Below are positions 36,301 through 49,087 of a DNA stretch of 64,000 nt, one piece after another (positions within the stretch are counted from its first letter, which is position 1; each line of letters starts with the position of its first letter). The position numbers were made by a program, and so were the translations under genes. Source of the DNA: Trichoderma breve. Taxonomy: Eukaryota > Ascomycota > Sordariomycetes > Hypocreales > Hypocreaceae. The DNA lies in NCBI RefSeq assembly GCF_028502605.1, contig NC_079233.1:4030001-4094000 (forward strand), written 5' to 3'. The notes under the pieces are model-generated. The model was not told the DNA's origin. It was given only the letters and a program-made list of their open reading frames with translations, and ran no database searches.

Positions 36301-37708
36301 GCGAAACATTGTTGGGCGATTCATTCCTATCTTCATAAATACCTTTGGCATGATTGCTATTTCTCTCTTATGGGCTCTTTCAATATCCTGGAAACTCACT
36401 CTCGTCGCGCTTTCGCCCCTGCTTTTGATGATTGGCGCTGTCAAGGGGTATACCGTGCTCAGTGGCAAGTGGGAAACCAGATGCAATCAAGGAGCCACCG
36501 ACTCTGGCGCAATTTTAAACGAGACGTTTGTCAATATCCGTGTCGTGCGAGCACTGATGCTTGAAAAGTACTTTAGCGCAAAGTACCAGAGGCTCATATC
36601 ACATACCCTTAGCCTGGGGATGAAGAGGGCAGGCTATACTTGCGGACTATTTGGCTTATACCAATCAATGAGCTATCCCATGACTGCCTTGGTGTTCTAT
36701 TATGCTACGCTCTTGCTGGCCAAGGGTGACGGCGTCACCACCACACAGGTACTACAAGTCATCAACTTATTACTATTTAGCATTGGAAGTTCAACCGGTG
36801 CTCTGAGCAGTATGCCTCAACTAACAATGGCCCAAGCAACCGCAACACAACTCCTAGCCTACGCAACAATGCCAATAGACTCAGAGGAAGAAAGCCAAGA
36901 AGGCATCAAGACCTCAACGCCTCTACCCATCGAATTCAAAGACGTCCAATTCTCATACTCACAGTCCCCCAACTCCCGCGTCCTCCGTGGAGTCTCCTTC
37001 GACATCACCCGCGGAAGCTGCACCGCCATCGTCGGCTCCTCAGGATCTGGCAAATCAACAATCATATCCCTCCTCATGGGCCTATACTGCCCATCAAAAG
37101 ACACAGCATCGCTCACCTACGCAGGCATTCAATTCTCCAAGCTCGACAAACAACATCTCCGCTCAACAATGGCCTACGTCTCACAAACACCACATCTCTT
37201 CCCAGCAACCATTGTCGAAAACATTGCCTACGGCCTCCCTAAAGACTCTCCCCTCAGAAACAGCCTCAACGTATACGCTGCCGCTCAAGCAGCCGGCATC
37301 CACGACTTCATCACATCCCTCCCCGAAGGCTACGCCACGACGGTCGGCGACGGCGGAATCTCTCTTTCAGGAGGCCAAGCTCAGCGTCTTAGCATCGCCC
37401 GCGCACTCGTTCGCCAGCCGAAGCTCCTCGTTCTAGATGAGCCGACGAGTGCGCTCGACGCAGAGTCTTCGGGTATGATCCGTGAGACGGTTCGGGGGCT
37501 TGTAGAGCGGGCTAAGGAGCAGGAGGGCGAGATGGCTATTGTGGTGGTTACGCACACGCCTGATATGATGCAGATTTGTGATAACATTGTCATGATTGAT
37601 GGTGGAGTCAAGGTCGAAGAGGGCAGTTATGAGGAGCTGATGAAGGCCAGGGGCCCATTTAGACATCTCATTAGCAGGGGTGAATGGCATGGAGGAGAGG
37701 AATCTTGA
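33330..37708 (+). CDS. STE6: STE6-type ABC transporter (full-size ABCB)
   Basis: Full-size (TMD-NBD)x2 ABC exporter of 1420 residues, closest in layout to fungal STE6 a-factor pheromone exporters. The model is join(33330..33842, 33898..34551, 34613..37708). TMD1 is split by intron 1; RIQTQ|TRELQLA across the junction matches the family. NBD1 has Walker A GRSGSGKS (residue 420), signature LSGGQRQR, Walker B VLILDEVTSSLD and H-loop IITHD. A variable linker of about 200 residues follows, then TMD2. NBD2 has GSSGSGKST (residue 1197), LSGGQAQRLSIARAL, LLVLDEPTSALD and VVVTHT. All catalytic glutamates are present, so both sites look competent. Pheromone export is inferred from family resemblance; a general drug-efflux role is possible. 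Confidence 0.85.
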
Positions 37709-38358
37709 GCGTAGAATCATTGCTGTGTTTAATTGCCTCCGCCTTTTTTCAAGCACTGCATCGTTTCCTTTTCATTTGGCTAGTCCGTAGAAATATTTAG
37801 AATAAGAAGAAGGTTCATTCCATTTTGATGGGTTCAATCATGAAGTATTATAATGTATACCTTATCCGTCTCAATATACCAATGCCTCTAATTTGCCGTT
37901 CAGCGTCAATGAGTGATAGTAAAACACCAACATCTTCTGTGCCAAAAGATGTTTTCCATCAAGCCACTCTTCCCATCGTCCTCCATAACAGAAACCAAAA
38001 AAATTGTATCCATATAGAGCGCCTATCCTTCTACCTCTCAACAGGAAGAACATATACCTCATGATGTAACTAGCCCAATTCCCTAATGCATAACTGCCAG
38101 GAGGAAAGAAGAATAGTAAAATAAAAATATAATATGATAAGCTGAGGCCCATAGTCCGCCTCGCCGGATGTATGTGTATGTGTATATGCGTAAGTATCAT
38201 GATATTCAGTTCCCACTGATCCCAATTTCCCCATTAAATATAGAAAAGGGTGCATAACCTCCATAAAAACGCGCTAAATGATAAACCAAAAGAGGAAAGA
38301 GGAGAGAAAAGAAGAAGAAATGGGAGTATCGAGACGGCGTCTGAGTTTATGGGCTACT
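37709..38358. other. Convergent 3' region
   Basis: Between the ends of the STE6-type gene (+) and the Ca2+-ATPase gene (-). It is AT-rich, with a GA-rich stretch at 38285-38325. No gene was seen. Confidence 0.55.
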
Positions 38359-41300
38359 CTATCGCCTCTTGGACCTCAGCAATCCTTCGATAGAAAACCA
38401 ATCTCGTCGATTTTGCTGCTGCCTTGTTCGAGCAGGGTCTGGTCGTCGTGGCTCAACCCAGGTAGCCCGAGATGGGACCGTGGGCCTGCGAACCGGCTGG
38501 CTAGTCGCCTCGCGAATGTTGTGTCTCCTAATTCTAACAAAGTACCGCAGAATGTACGGGTCCTGGCTAGGCGGTATTTCCGTATTTGAGCGCGGTGTTG
38601 TGATCGGATCGTTTTTCAGCGTGCGAGGATGAATCTCGAACATCTCCTTGTCGGCGAGCTGGCCTATCTTGGCGGCATTGATCAACGCTTGCAGATCGAG
38701 CTCGATCTTTTCAGATATAGAGCCCATGGAACCCATTGCGGAGCTTTGAGCTATGCTATTGCTGTTCGCAGGGTGTGTTTTAACATCTGAAGTGATTTGG
38801 TCTGCTCCGCCAAATGATGAGCTTGCAACTGGTGAACTGGCGGGAACAGTCGAGTTCTCAACAACTCCAAGCTCTTCCTGAGAATTATCTCCCAGCTGGG
38901 CCTTCCTTTTCCGTGAAATCCTGGCCCAGCCACTTCGAAAGGGAGTTGTGATGAAAAGGAAGAGCTTCTTCAAGCCGAGGAAAACCTCTGCTACCAGTTC
39001 ATCAGGTACTTGGCGGATCAGAGCACCGAGCGGAATGGTCAAGCTGCCAAACAAGATACTCCATCCCCACTGGGCTCCCGTCAACGGCTTCGTGTCGAAA
39101 GCTTCGCCTCCCTTGAAGATGATGAGGAACTGACCAAGAATCGTCAGAAGCTGTACTCCAATGAACCAAGGATTCTTGAGAATTCCTTGGTACCAAATAT
39201 CTAGTTTATTATCCACTCTTCGACAGTTGTGCTGATTGAAAAACTGCATCCAGACGTAAATGTTGAACACTAGCGTTTGCAACTTGTCAATTTCATGCTT
39301 GGTTCCGGGATTGAAGATATCCCAGCCGACATAATGTACCAAAAAGACGACCAAAAGCTGGTAAATGGACTGGCCGACAATCATCTTCCACATGGTAATG
39401 GTCACAATGGGTGCATTGCGAGGCTCAGGTTTCCGCATCAAGAAATCTGGCGAAGGATGATCGGTCGCAAATGCGAGAGATGCGAAAATGTCCATGATGA
39501 GGTTGATCCAGAGCAGTTGCACGACAGTGAAAATAGAATCACCCACAAGTTCCGAGATGATTGTTGTGATGCCTGCCGTAACGTTGATGGTAAATTGGAA
39601 CTATGTATATATGTTAGCCACCCGTTGTTTCGAACATGAGCGTTGTGAAAGATATTACTTACCTGAATGAATTTCTTGACAGCATCATTCACTGTCCGAC
39701 CCCAACTCAAGGCCTTTACAATGGATGCAAAGTTGTCGTCAAGCAAAATGATAGAAGCAGCTTCTTTAGCAACTTCGGTGCCCTGCATTCCCATGGCAAA
39801 GCCAACATCTGCTGCTTTCAGAGCAAGCGCATCGTTTGTTCCGTCACCAGTAACTGCCACCGTCTCTTTCATCTCTCTCAACCGTGTGACGAGTAACAGT
39901 TTGTCTTCAGGACTAGATCTCGCCAATACCTGCAAGCGTGGGATGATGGCATCACGTTGCGATGGCGTAAGCTTTCTGAACGTTTGCCCGTCCATGGCAA
40001 CGCCGCCAGGGGTATATATGCCACATTCCGTAGCAACAGCCTTGGCCGTAAGGAAGTTGTCACCAGTAACCATGCGCACAAAGACGCCGGCATCTTGACA
40101 CTTGCGTACGGAATCGACCACTTCTGGTCGTAGTGGATCACGGATCCCAAAGAAGCCGATGAATACCATGCCCGATGCCAACCATTCCAGATTAACAGAG
40201 GCAGGGTCATCGTCTGGGTGCTCAAATACTTCGTGCTCATCAAAGTCTCGGAAGCTTATAGCAACTGGGCGAAGAAGATTGACAGCATAGTCGTTGATCG
40301 TTTTGCGGAAGCTCTCCCTATCCGATTCCTCGAGCCTAGCGGTGGTGAATTGAAAGGTTGGGTCTGCCACTATGAAAGCACAATACTCAAACACGATTTC
40401 AGCAGCTCCTTTGACCAGGAGTCGGTATTTGCCGTTGGGAAGCTTTACTAAAACAGCCATCCACTTTCGTGCTGAATCAAATGGGAGCATGGCGACGATG
40501 GGGTTGTTGGCACGTTCTTCCCTAAGTTTACCCATACCTAGGTGATCTCGGCCAAATTTGAGCAGGGCTGTCTCGGTACTAGATCCCACAAAGTCGGCGC
40601 TTGCGGAGTCGTCTCTCTCGAACGCGGTGGAGTTGAGGGATATGCTGTCCTTGATCAAGCTCTGCATTTGTGGAGAGACAGTCGACATGAACCGTCTGGC
40701 CGAGGGCAGCTTCGACACCGATGAGGCAGGACTTGAGCTGGAGCCTGTGACAGGCAATTCGTAATCCTCGAAACCGCTTTCGAGCCCAACACGGCCAGCA
40801 ACAACGGCCATTTTGTTTTGCGTCAGAGTTCCCGTCTTGTCCGAGCAGATGGACGTGGCATTGCCCATAATCTCACAGGACCGAATAAGACGAACGAGAT
40901 TGTGGTCCTTGAGCATCCTCGTGGTTGCAAACGCAAGAGCGATAGTGACGTTCAATGCCAGGCCTTCGGGGACGGTGATTACGACTATAGTAACGGCAAG
41001 CATGACGATACGAAGAAAGGCTTCGGCTTTCTGGGTTGGGCGAGCGTGTCTGTGGTGCGGCAATCGGACCAGATATCGGATGAAGAGGATCAAAAAGTAA
41101 ATGGCACCTGCGGTGGCACCAAACATGATGAGTTGCTTGCCCAGTCTTCCAAGTTTGGCCTGAAGAGGCGTCTCCTCGATATCCTCTCGCAAAGACATGA
41201 GCGTCCTCCCGTAGGCCGAGTTTTCGCCTATAGAAAGGACAAGAAAGCGGCCGACACCACGACAAACAGTAGTGCCACTAAAGATGAAGGGATCAGCCAC

Positions 41301-42305
41301 GGCTCGAGAACGGTTGCAATCCGCCGGGGCCATTTTGCGGACTAGCTGAGTCTCTCCTGTGATGGACGACTCATCGATGTATAAGCTGGAGCCCTGAATC
41401 AGCACACCGTCGGCTGCCACAACTTCGCCAGCCTCAATGTGCAGGATATCTCCCACCAGGACATCGTATATCGAGATTTGTTGTATCCTGCCGGATCGAA
41501 GGACTGTCACATCACGTTGCTGCTGTCGCTCGTTAAGCTTCTCGAATCGGTGGTTCTTTTGCCAGTCGGTTGCGGCGCTTGCCAGGACGATGACGATAAT
41601 AGCAGCCACGACCGTTACTCCGTCAACCCATTCGATATTGGATGTGTCCTCGTCAGCCGTGAGTGACTGATACAGTCCGATTGCTAGAGATATAGAGGCG
41701 GAAATTGTAAGCAGAATCATGAGCTTGTCGTTGAAGGCAATCCACATGAGCTTGAAGAAAGATTTCTGTCGGCGTCGGGGCAGCCGGTTGGCGCCGAAGA
41801 TGCGTCTCCGGTCGATGAACTGGTGATCCGGTCCGCCTATCTGAAAGGTCAAATTTGGACGAGCAAGAGGCACCTCGACAGGCGAGAGGACGGGCACGCG
41901 ATCCTGGCGAGCAGCCGAAACGGCCTCGTCAAAGGTGATTGTGCCATCGAGATTGGCCTCATCAGCACTCAGGCCCGCAGCGATATCGGTACGGAGGCCC
42001 AGCACAAGGCCGCGGAGCCCTCCAAAGATGTCGAGAGCCGCAAGACTCCTTTGCTTTAAAAGCTTGTGCAACTGAGACGGCGTGAATGCAAAGTTGTTTG
42101 CCGGCAGTGGCTCTTCGGCGTTGAGCTCCGCCACCAGCTCCGTCGCCTGCTTGCCAGCGTCCACATGGCGGCGCGTAACCGAATCGGCGGGCGTGATTTC
42201 GTCCATGGGGGAGAGCCCAGATGCCAGGGCCGGTCCTAGAGAAGCATCTGCAGTTCGAGGCACGGCTTCTCTTTGTCGCAGCGGAATTGGAGATGCGAAT
42301 CCCAT
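38359..42305 (-). CDS. PMC1: PMC1-type Ca2+-transporting P-type ATPase
   Basis: P2B-type calcium pump, probably in the vacuolar membrane, which removes cytosolic Ca2+. The model is complement(join(38359..39600, 39663..42305)), 1294 residues, with one 62-nt intron (GTAAGT...ACATAG) after VKKFIQ. Motifs in order are a long N-terminal domain with FTPSQLHKLL, IDESSITGET (actuator TGE), M4 TVPEGLALNV, SDKTGTLT with the phosphorylated Asp, FDSARKWMAVL, KGAAE, VTGDNFLTAK, VTGDGTNDALAL (hinge), M5-M6 with WINLIMD, and the last helices WSILFGSLTIPLG. A charged 190-residue C-terminal tail follows. Length and motif set match fungal PMC1 proteins. Vacuolar location is inferred from the family. Confidence 0.92.
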
Positions 42306-45135
42306 GTGGGATGGATGGATTGGGGGCCGGTGCCAGCAATAAATGATATTTTTCGACCCACTGAGTGACGCTTTGGCAGAGGGGATTTACAGCGCTGGAT
42401 GGAGCGGTGCCGGGGTGGACAGGCCGCCACAGGGAGCTAATCCCGCCCCAGCTTAGGCCAGCCAGGCACTACGAGAGCCACTAAGACGCCCGGACGGCAA
42501 CCAAGTGACGGGTGCCAAGCTGCTGGATCCAAACTCTGCCACCGAGAGAAGACGGCTTGCACCTCCAAGAAATGTCTTCCCACAATCTACAATATGCAGT
42601 CTTCTTCTTCCCCTCTCTCCATCAACAGCACAGCAGACAACAGACAACTCTCGCCGTCACCCAACAACATCCATCCAACCGCCTAATCTGTACTCCTGCC
42701 TCTGCAGCTGCAGCATCATGCAGCCTCCGAAATTATGTTCCGTAGGTATGAGCACTAAGAAGCACATCGGCTCGCAGCTAAAAGGGAGGGCCGCGTCCTG
42801 CTCTCCACTTTGGCACGTCAACTAACTCGACTACGGCCGGTGACTCGCACTCCCGATGAGCCTTGGCAGACCTTTTTGTCTATCCATCCAAAGGAAAACC
42901 GGGTCTAGCAGCCAATGGCCATCACCAGCTTGAGCGAAGATGCTAATAAGGCAGGGCTTCTTGGTTCGGCCGAGGTGGCCTTACGAATCCTTCCGACACT
43001 GTGCTTGGCAAAGTCAATCTTTGAAGACTCCCTACATCAGATGATTACTCGATCGTCGAGCCCTACGGTCAGTCTTGCGGAGTCGCATAGAAATGGAACC
43101 AGCCAATCGAACTGTTTGGCCCCCGAACGACACTGAGCTGTCTGGCTGGGCGAAATAGAGGAGCCTCCCCTCACTTGGCAGCCTCTTGGCAACCTATATC
43201 CTCTCGGACCAATTGTTCTGCTTTCAAGACAGTTTTCGTGGCGTCGCCATTGTGCTGTCTCATCGAGTGCCGACGCCACGGATATCCTTTGTTGCTAGAG
43301 GCAGCCAACGACAACATGAGTAGGCCGTTTAGCCGTCCTTTGAAGATCACAAATCTGGAAGTTTTCTGAGTGGCACTTTGCCATCGACTCTAAGCCTTGC
43401 AGCAATAGGCATGAATACAAGGAGGCGCAACGCCGTCAGCCGGCCGTCGTGTGGCTTGCCAGTAGGGCCGACCACCAACAAACAGCCATACTTCTAGCGA
43501 CTGTTCTATGGCTCTTTCTTTGACATTTCCGCTCAGAATATGGAATCTGGCACCAAATTCGAAAGCGCCAATGTCCAGCTACCGACTCCAGCCACCACAC
43601 ACCAAGACGCCATCCCGTGTCTTGTTATTGTCCGAATCTCCTATCGGCGTAATTCCTACCAGAACCGACTATTGGTGAGGGAGAGAAAGGCGAGAAGAAG
43701 AAGCAAAACTCCGAAAACGTTTTAGAAGCTTCACTGCTTTCTTCATTCCAAGAATTCTAGATGCGAAAGCGACACGAAGCTATGGAGCATCCCAAGTTGC
43801 GCTCCATAATAGGATCACGACACCAAAAGCCAAGTTGCTTGGCGCTTACACACCCTTCAGGACATCTCCGAGCCGTGGCGCCTAACCCAAAATCAGACAG
43901 ATGAGCATGCGACCTGGTCTGAGCGTGAAAGAGAGGCGACAACTACCAGCGGCTAGTCAACCGTACCACAGCAGGTTCCATTATCCACAAGAAACATTGG
44001 ACGGGACTGCTTCCCCTCTCTCGCCTTGATGCTGCAAGATATTTCCCAAGAGCAGCGACATCTGCGTCCCTTTACAGTGACATGTATTATGATCGCCCAA
44101 TTCCATATGCAGTCATCAATACACTCTCCGAATACCGAGGCTAGCGGACATCGTTTGCCAGGAGCCAATAAACGTAGCCGTGCTGCTGCATTTGCGGTAT
44201 CTCGCCGGATCTAAGTCGCTTCTTCCGAGACAGTCGCTAGATCAAGCACTCTCGAGTTGCACAGAGCACAAGAAAGGCAAACAAAAAGGGGGCCTTTTTT
44301 CTCCTTTCGCATACTCGCAGCCGCCACTGCATTACAGCCGCCACTTATCTACAACCATGCTGCCCTTCGGCCAGTTTATCGAGAGACCCTAGGTCAGCAT
44401 CACTGAAACCGGCTTCGGCTACTACAAGGCGATTATATCGTCTCTCTGAGCAGGTGTCTCGAGCAAGCAACTGGCTCTTATACACTATTTATGCTGACCT
44501 GAGTCCAATTTCGGCTGTTTATCATGCATAAGTGCCTAGAATATCTTGTCTCGGTTGATCAAGCTTCTCCATTGAGACCAATCTACGGCTAAACATGCTG
44601 TGTTTGCTCCCGTCTTTCTCTGAAGGATCCGTGAATAGGAATCTGATCCGTCTAAACATGGACATATCTCCAATTGGTCTTGGTCAACTGTTTTTACGAG
44701 CTTATTACTAACGAGGATCCAAACAGCAAACAGCGAAAAACAAGACGCTTGCCGGAAACCCTCGTTATCACATATCCTCTCCGTAGGTGTTTCATAAGCC
44801 TTGCCTGGCCATGTTTCAGTCACTTTTCGGCGACATGCTGCCAAACTAGGCAAGGCTATTCATCGTATTCCGCGTCCTCGTGACTTGGACTAAACTTGGG
44901 TGGTGAATATGAAGTCGTTTAGGAGGAAACAAAGGGAATATGGGGAACGGCATCACACAAAGACACGAAAACTTTATATCACTGCTATTCAGGCCGGCGC
45001 TTAATCACCATAGTCTGTTTTCAAGCTTCAAATGCATAAGTATAAATCCATGTCATCGAATGTTTCGCATCATGTGCTCCGGCTGTGTGGGTGCGGTCAT
45101 GCTTCTCAACTTCAAGCATATTGTCTACTCACGCT
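42306..45135. other. Intergenic region, about 2.8 kb
   Basis: Divergent promoters of the Ca2+-ATPase (-) and the purine nucleoside permease gene (+). I found no frame with conserved features. Frames of 60-105 codons here are Ser/Arg/Cys-rich chance frames. Confidence 0.55.
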
Positions 45136-46572
45136 ATGGCGATGCTTCTCCCGTCTGTCTTAGCTATGCTTCTCGCAGCGGTGGTTGTACATGCTCAATT
45201 TACAGGAGTCATCTCTCCAAAAGTGATGATCATATCCATGGTTTGTCTACTCCTCGTCTTCACCTCTTCCACTACCAAGTCCTCTCTAACCAGATATAAC
45301 CCTCCTATCTAGTTTGAACCCGAAGGTCAAATATGGCTCGACAAGTTCTCTTATTCCGGTTTGGGAAACCTCACCTCGCAAGCCATAGCCACACCCGGCC
45401 TCTCCATGCTCTACCCTCTCGTCTTCTGCACGCAATCAGGCAGTGTCTGCCAGCTTACCGTCGGCGAAGGGGAAATCAACTCGGCCGTGTCCATGACAGC
45501 CCTCGTACTATCCAGAAGCTTCAACCTCACTCAGACGTACTTCCTCCTAGCAGGTATTGCCGGCGTGAATCCACGACATGCAACCATTGGCAGCGTGGCC
45601 TTTGCTCGGTATGCCGTCCAAGTCGCTCTCCAATACGAAATCGACTCTCGGTCTCTGCCCGAGGACTGGCCTACCGGCTACATCCCGTACGGCCGTGCCC
45701 ACCCCTTTGAGTACCCCTGCATCACATACGGCACTGAAGTCTTCGAGCTCAACGCCAACCTGCGTGACGCCGCCCACGCTTTTGCTCAGCGAGCCCAACT
45801 GCAAGACGCCCAAGAGACACGCAACTATCGCCTCTTGTACTCGGAGATGGGCCCGCCATACCATACGGCTGTGATGCCGCCCAGCGTCGTCAAGTGCGAT
45901 AGCGCCACGAGCGATGTCTATTATACGGGTGGCAGACTTGCACAAGCGTTTGAGAATACGACGTCTCTGTGGACCAATGGCACGGGCTTATATTGCATGA
46001 GTGCACAGGAAGACAATGCGACGCTCGAGGTGCTGGTGAGGGCAGCGATTGAAGGGTTGGTCGACTTTAGCCGTGTCATTGCCATGCGAACAGGTGAGCA
46101 AATAGCCCCCTTACTACAGTAGCATCTGCATCATCTACATCATCCACCTAATACACACATACAAACTCATATATACAAAATACCAATCTCGACTAACACA
46201 GGCTCCAACTTCGACCGCCCTCCCCCCTCCCGTACCGACTGGGAGCACCTCACGCACACGAACCAAAACGGCTTCCACATTGCCATCGCCAACCTCTACG
46301 CCGCCGGCATCCAAGTCGTCCGCGGCATCCTCGCCGACTGGGACTGCACCTTTGCGCGCGGCGTGGCCCCGACCAACTACATCGGCGACATCTTTGGCAG
46401 CCTGGGTGGCCATCCCGACTTTGGCTTTGGGAGCATCACAGGTGGGAGGAAGCTTAGGGCTGCTGAGAGTCGGGGAGGACGACGTCGTGATAATCGGAAT
46501 GTAGTGTCTCTGGCTGGCGTTGAGATGGCGAGGAGGAGGACGTTTGGGGCTAAGGGGGCGATGAAGATGTAG
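45136..46572 (+). CDS. Purine nucleoside permease (NUP) family protein, secreted form
   Basis: Member of the purine nucleoside permease family (Pfam NUP), 418 residues. The model is join(45136..45240, 45313..46093, 46202..46572), with introns of 72 and 108 nt. An N-terminal signal peptide (MAMLLPSVLAMLLAAVVVHA) is followed by the family opening SPKVMIISM|FEPEGQIW, spanning intron 1. Further landmarks are LYPLVFCTQSG, LTVGEGEINSA, LLAGIAGVNPRHATIGSVAFA, YKC-like PPSVVKCDSATSDVYYTG and SNFDRPPPS. Despite the name, the family resembles nucleoside-phosphorylase folds and this protein has no multi-pass membrane region, so transport by itself is doubtful. It ends convergent to the kinase gene, 180 bp apart. 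Confidence 0.87.
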
Positions 46573-46751
46573 GGAGTTATTTGTCAATGGCTGTCTTGGG
46601 GACTGTATGATATTCTGTTTTGTGTTGATCATTATGGAAATCTCATTCTCTGGCTAAATCTATCTTTTTGTAGTTGGTAGCACTTTTTAAAACCCTACGC
46701 TGTGCGTTTCCCGTTACAATTACAAAAATATCAAAGGAAAATAAGAACCTA

Positions 46752-49087
46752 TTACAAATTCTGCCAGCCATCCCACTCGTCACGAGGAACAGCCACACAA
46801 AGAGCCTCCCAGCGGCCAGCCAGCCAGATTACAGTCAGATGCAACACAAGAAACAAAAGTCTTGTGCCAAGCCCAGTCTGACGAAACAAGCTTGTTACGA
46901 CTTCACCATGACTAGGACGTCGAGCAGGGATAACGTGGTTGCTGGTTGGGAGCCCCAAGTCCAACACAGCCAGCAGCACGAGGGGGCCGGCAACCTCAAG
47001 GCTAGCCATGTAAGGCCAGCATGGCCGCACCAAAGTAGCAAGCTTGATGAGAAACAAGGAGAGGCGGCCAAAGTATCTTACAGTATCCGGAGTGACGCCT
47101 ACCGCAGTGCAGAACCGCAGCAAAAGGAGCCCGGCTCCGCGCGGCATCGCGGAACCTTCTCGCGGAGGCGGCGTCAGGAGAAGGGGCCCGTCGAGGCGCG
47201 CATGGCCGTTTGTCTGTATGGGAAGGTTTCTCTGTACGGCTGGCTGGAGAGCTTGCTGGCCATGGTCGCGATGCGAAGAGTGACTACGGCTTTTGACGAT
47301 TGCATTGGACGGCTCTGCGTCAATTTGGTCAAAGACGGCGCCGTCTTGCAAGACCTCATCGTCGTGAGGCACGGTGGCTGGCCATGAGGCGGCATCATTC
47401 TGAGGCACGCTAAGACTGCGAGAGTGATAGCCACGTCGTGGATCTGCTGAACTATAAGATCAAGTGCTGTCGAGAATGCAGATTAGGGGGGCTCACCTGG
47501 AACGGGCGTGCTTGGCGCCGCCGGGGAATCCAAGCTCTGGACTCTGTTGCCTCGTAATCCAACGGCAGGGCTTGGAGTACGATCTTTCGTCATTCCATCA
47601 AAGTAGGTTTCGCTTTTCATGGCATTCAGAACTTCGTTTGCGCTAGGCCGCTCAGCCGGATCCAAAGCAAGCAGTTTCTTCAGCAGCATATACAGCTTAG
47701 AGGGAAGATCCGGCCTCTCACGTCTCTCGTCCTGGAAGCCCGTCCAATCAGTAATCTCAGCTCTGAGCTGGTCGACGTCTTCCAATTCCTCTTGGACGGC
47801 GTTGGCAGATTGATATGGAAGTCTGCCGAAGCACATGAAGTAGAGAATCATTCCAAGGGAAAAAATATCCGACTTTGTTGTAAAGTTTCCATAGTTTCCA
47901 GTCTCATCCTCGCGAAGGACCTCAGGCGCACAATACGATATAGTGCCGGTTGTACCAGTCGATTTCCGCACCACATGCTCTGGCTGGACTTCGCCAAAGT
48001 CGCTGATGAGACACCGGAGTTTGCCGGCCTCTCGGTGCAAGAGACAGTTGCTTGGCTTTAGATCCCGATGAATGTAATTTGCTCCGTGCAGATAAGCAAC
48101 TCCAGACGTGACGTCTTTAAATAGCGAGTAAATCTCTTCTACCGACAATCTGGGTTTGTCGTGTAGGTTCTCTCGAGACGCATCAATCTGGCCTCGCGAT
48201 CGTCGGCGAATGCGCTCTTTGAGCTCCTCTTTGGTAACCTCCTTGGGCACATTGCCAATTACATACTGATGAAGGTCGCCAGCGTTGCAGTATTGCTGGA
48301 GAATGAATGCGCAAGCGACGCTGGGGCCAAACATGGTCAACCTGACATCTTCCAGCCAGACATGTCGGTACGAAACGAGGTTGGGATGAGAGAGCTTGGC
48401 GAGGAGCTCAACCTCTATCAGAACTTTTTCAAGCCAAGCATGATCATCGCCAACAGGCACCCGCTTACAAGCAAAGTGGCCCAACTGGCAGCCGTCAATT
48501 TCATGCCGCACCAGTAGCACCACTCCCTTGCCTCCCTTGCCCAAGACCTTTTCTTCAACAAAAAAGGTCTTGAAATAATTTGGACTAAAAGCCTCCCTCT
48601 TGATTCTGCTTCCTTCGGGTTGCGACACGCCTGGAGTGCTGGATATGAATTCGGCATTATCATCTACGGCAGGTGACGTTCGTGCGCTTTGGTCATCGCT
48701 ACCCGGCGAAGGTCGAAACAGCCTGCGGATGAGACTTGATGGTGCTTGGTCGGCTGCGGTCGAGTCTGTGTGTCCAGCACGGAGCATACGAAAGTATCCC
48801 GGGTCAACATAGGAATCGGGGTCAACGCCATACTGGTGATCGAACGAATGTTCCGACGGCGAGGGGCCTAGCGGGCGGTGGCAAGTAGGGCATTCGGGAT
48901 GGCCTCGAATCTCCAGGCGCTGCGAACTGGGATCGCGCACAACGATGGCATTGCGATGTCGTCTATAGAACAGGGCGATTCGATGTTAGCAACTGCAGAA
49001 TCTCTCTGATTGTCTGGAAAACATCGATGGGGTAACGCACAGCACAATCTCGCGGCCTTCCTGAGGCTGGTATGGGATCAACGACAT
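46752..49087 (-). CDS. IKS1: IKS1-type serine/threonine protein kinase
   Basis: Protein kinase of the fungal IKS1 family, 735 residues. The model is complement(join(46752..47446, 47497..48962, 49041..49087)). Exon 1 codes MSLIPYQPQEGREIV. A CPTCHRPLG motif (zinc-ribbon-like) follows. The kinase domain has the glycine loop LGKGGKGVVLLV, VAIK-equivalent HFACKRV, catalytic HRDLKPSN, DFGE (in place of DFG) and APE (CAPEVL), with an insert before αE. The third exon, joined by a 50-nt intron that keeps frame only with the TTCAG acceptor at 47447-47448, codes a hydrophobic tail (FLIKLATLVRPCWPY, LVLLAVLDLGLP, TRLLFLVLHLTVIWLAG) that would anchor the kinase in a membrane. The biological role in filamentous fungi is unclear. 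Confidence 0.87.
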
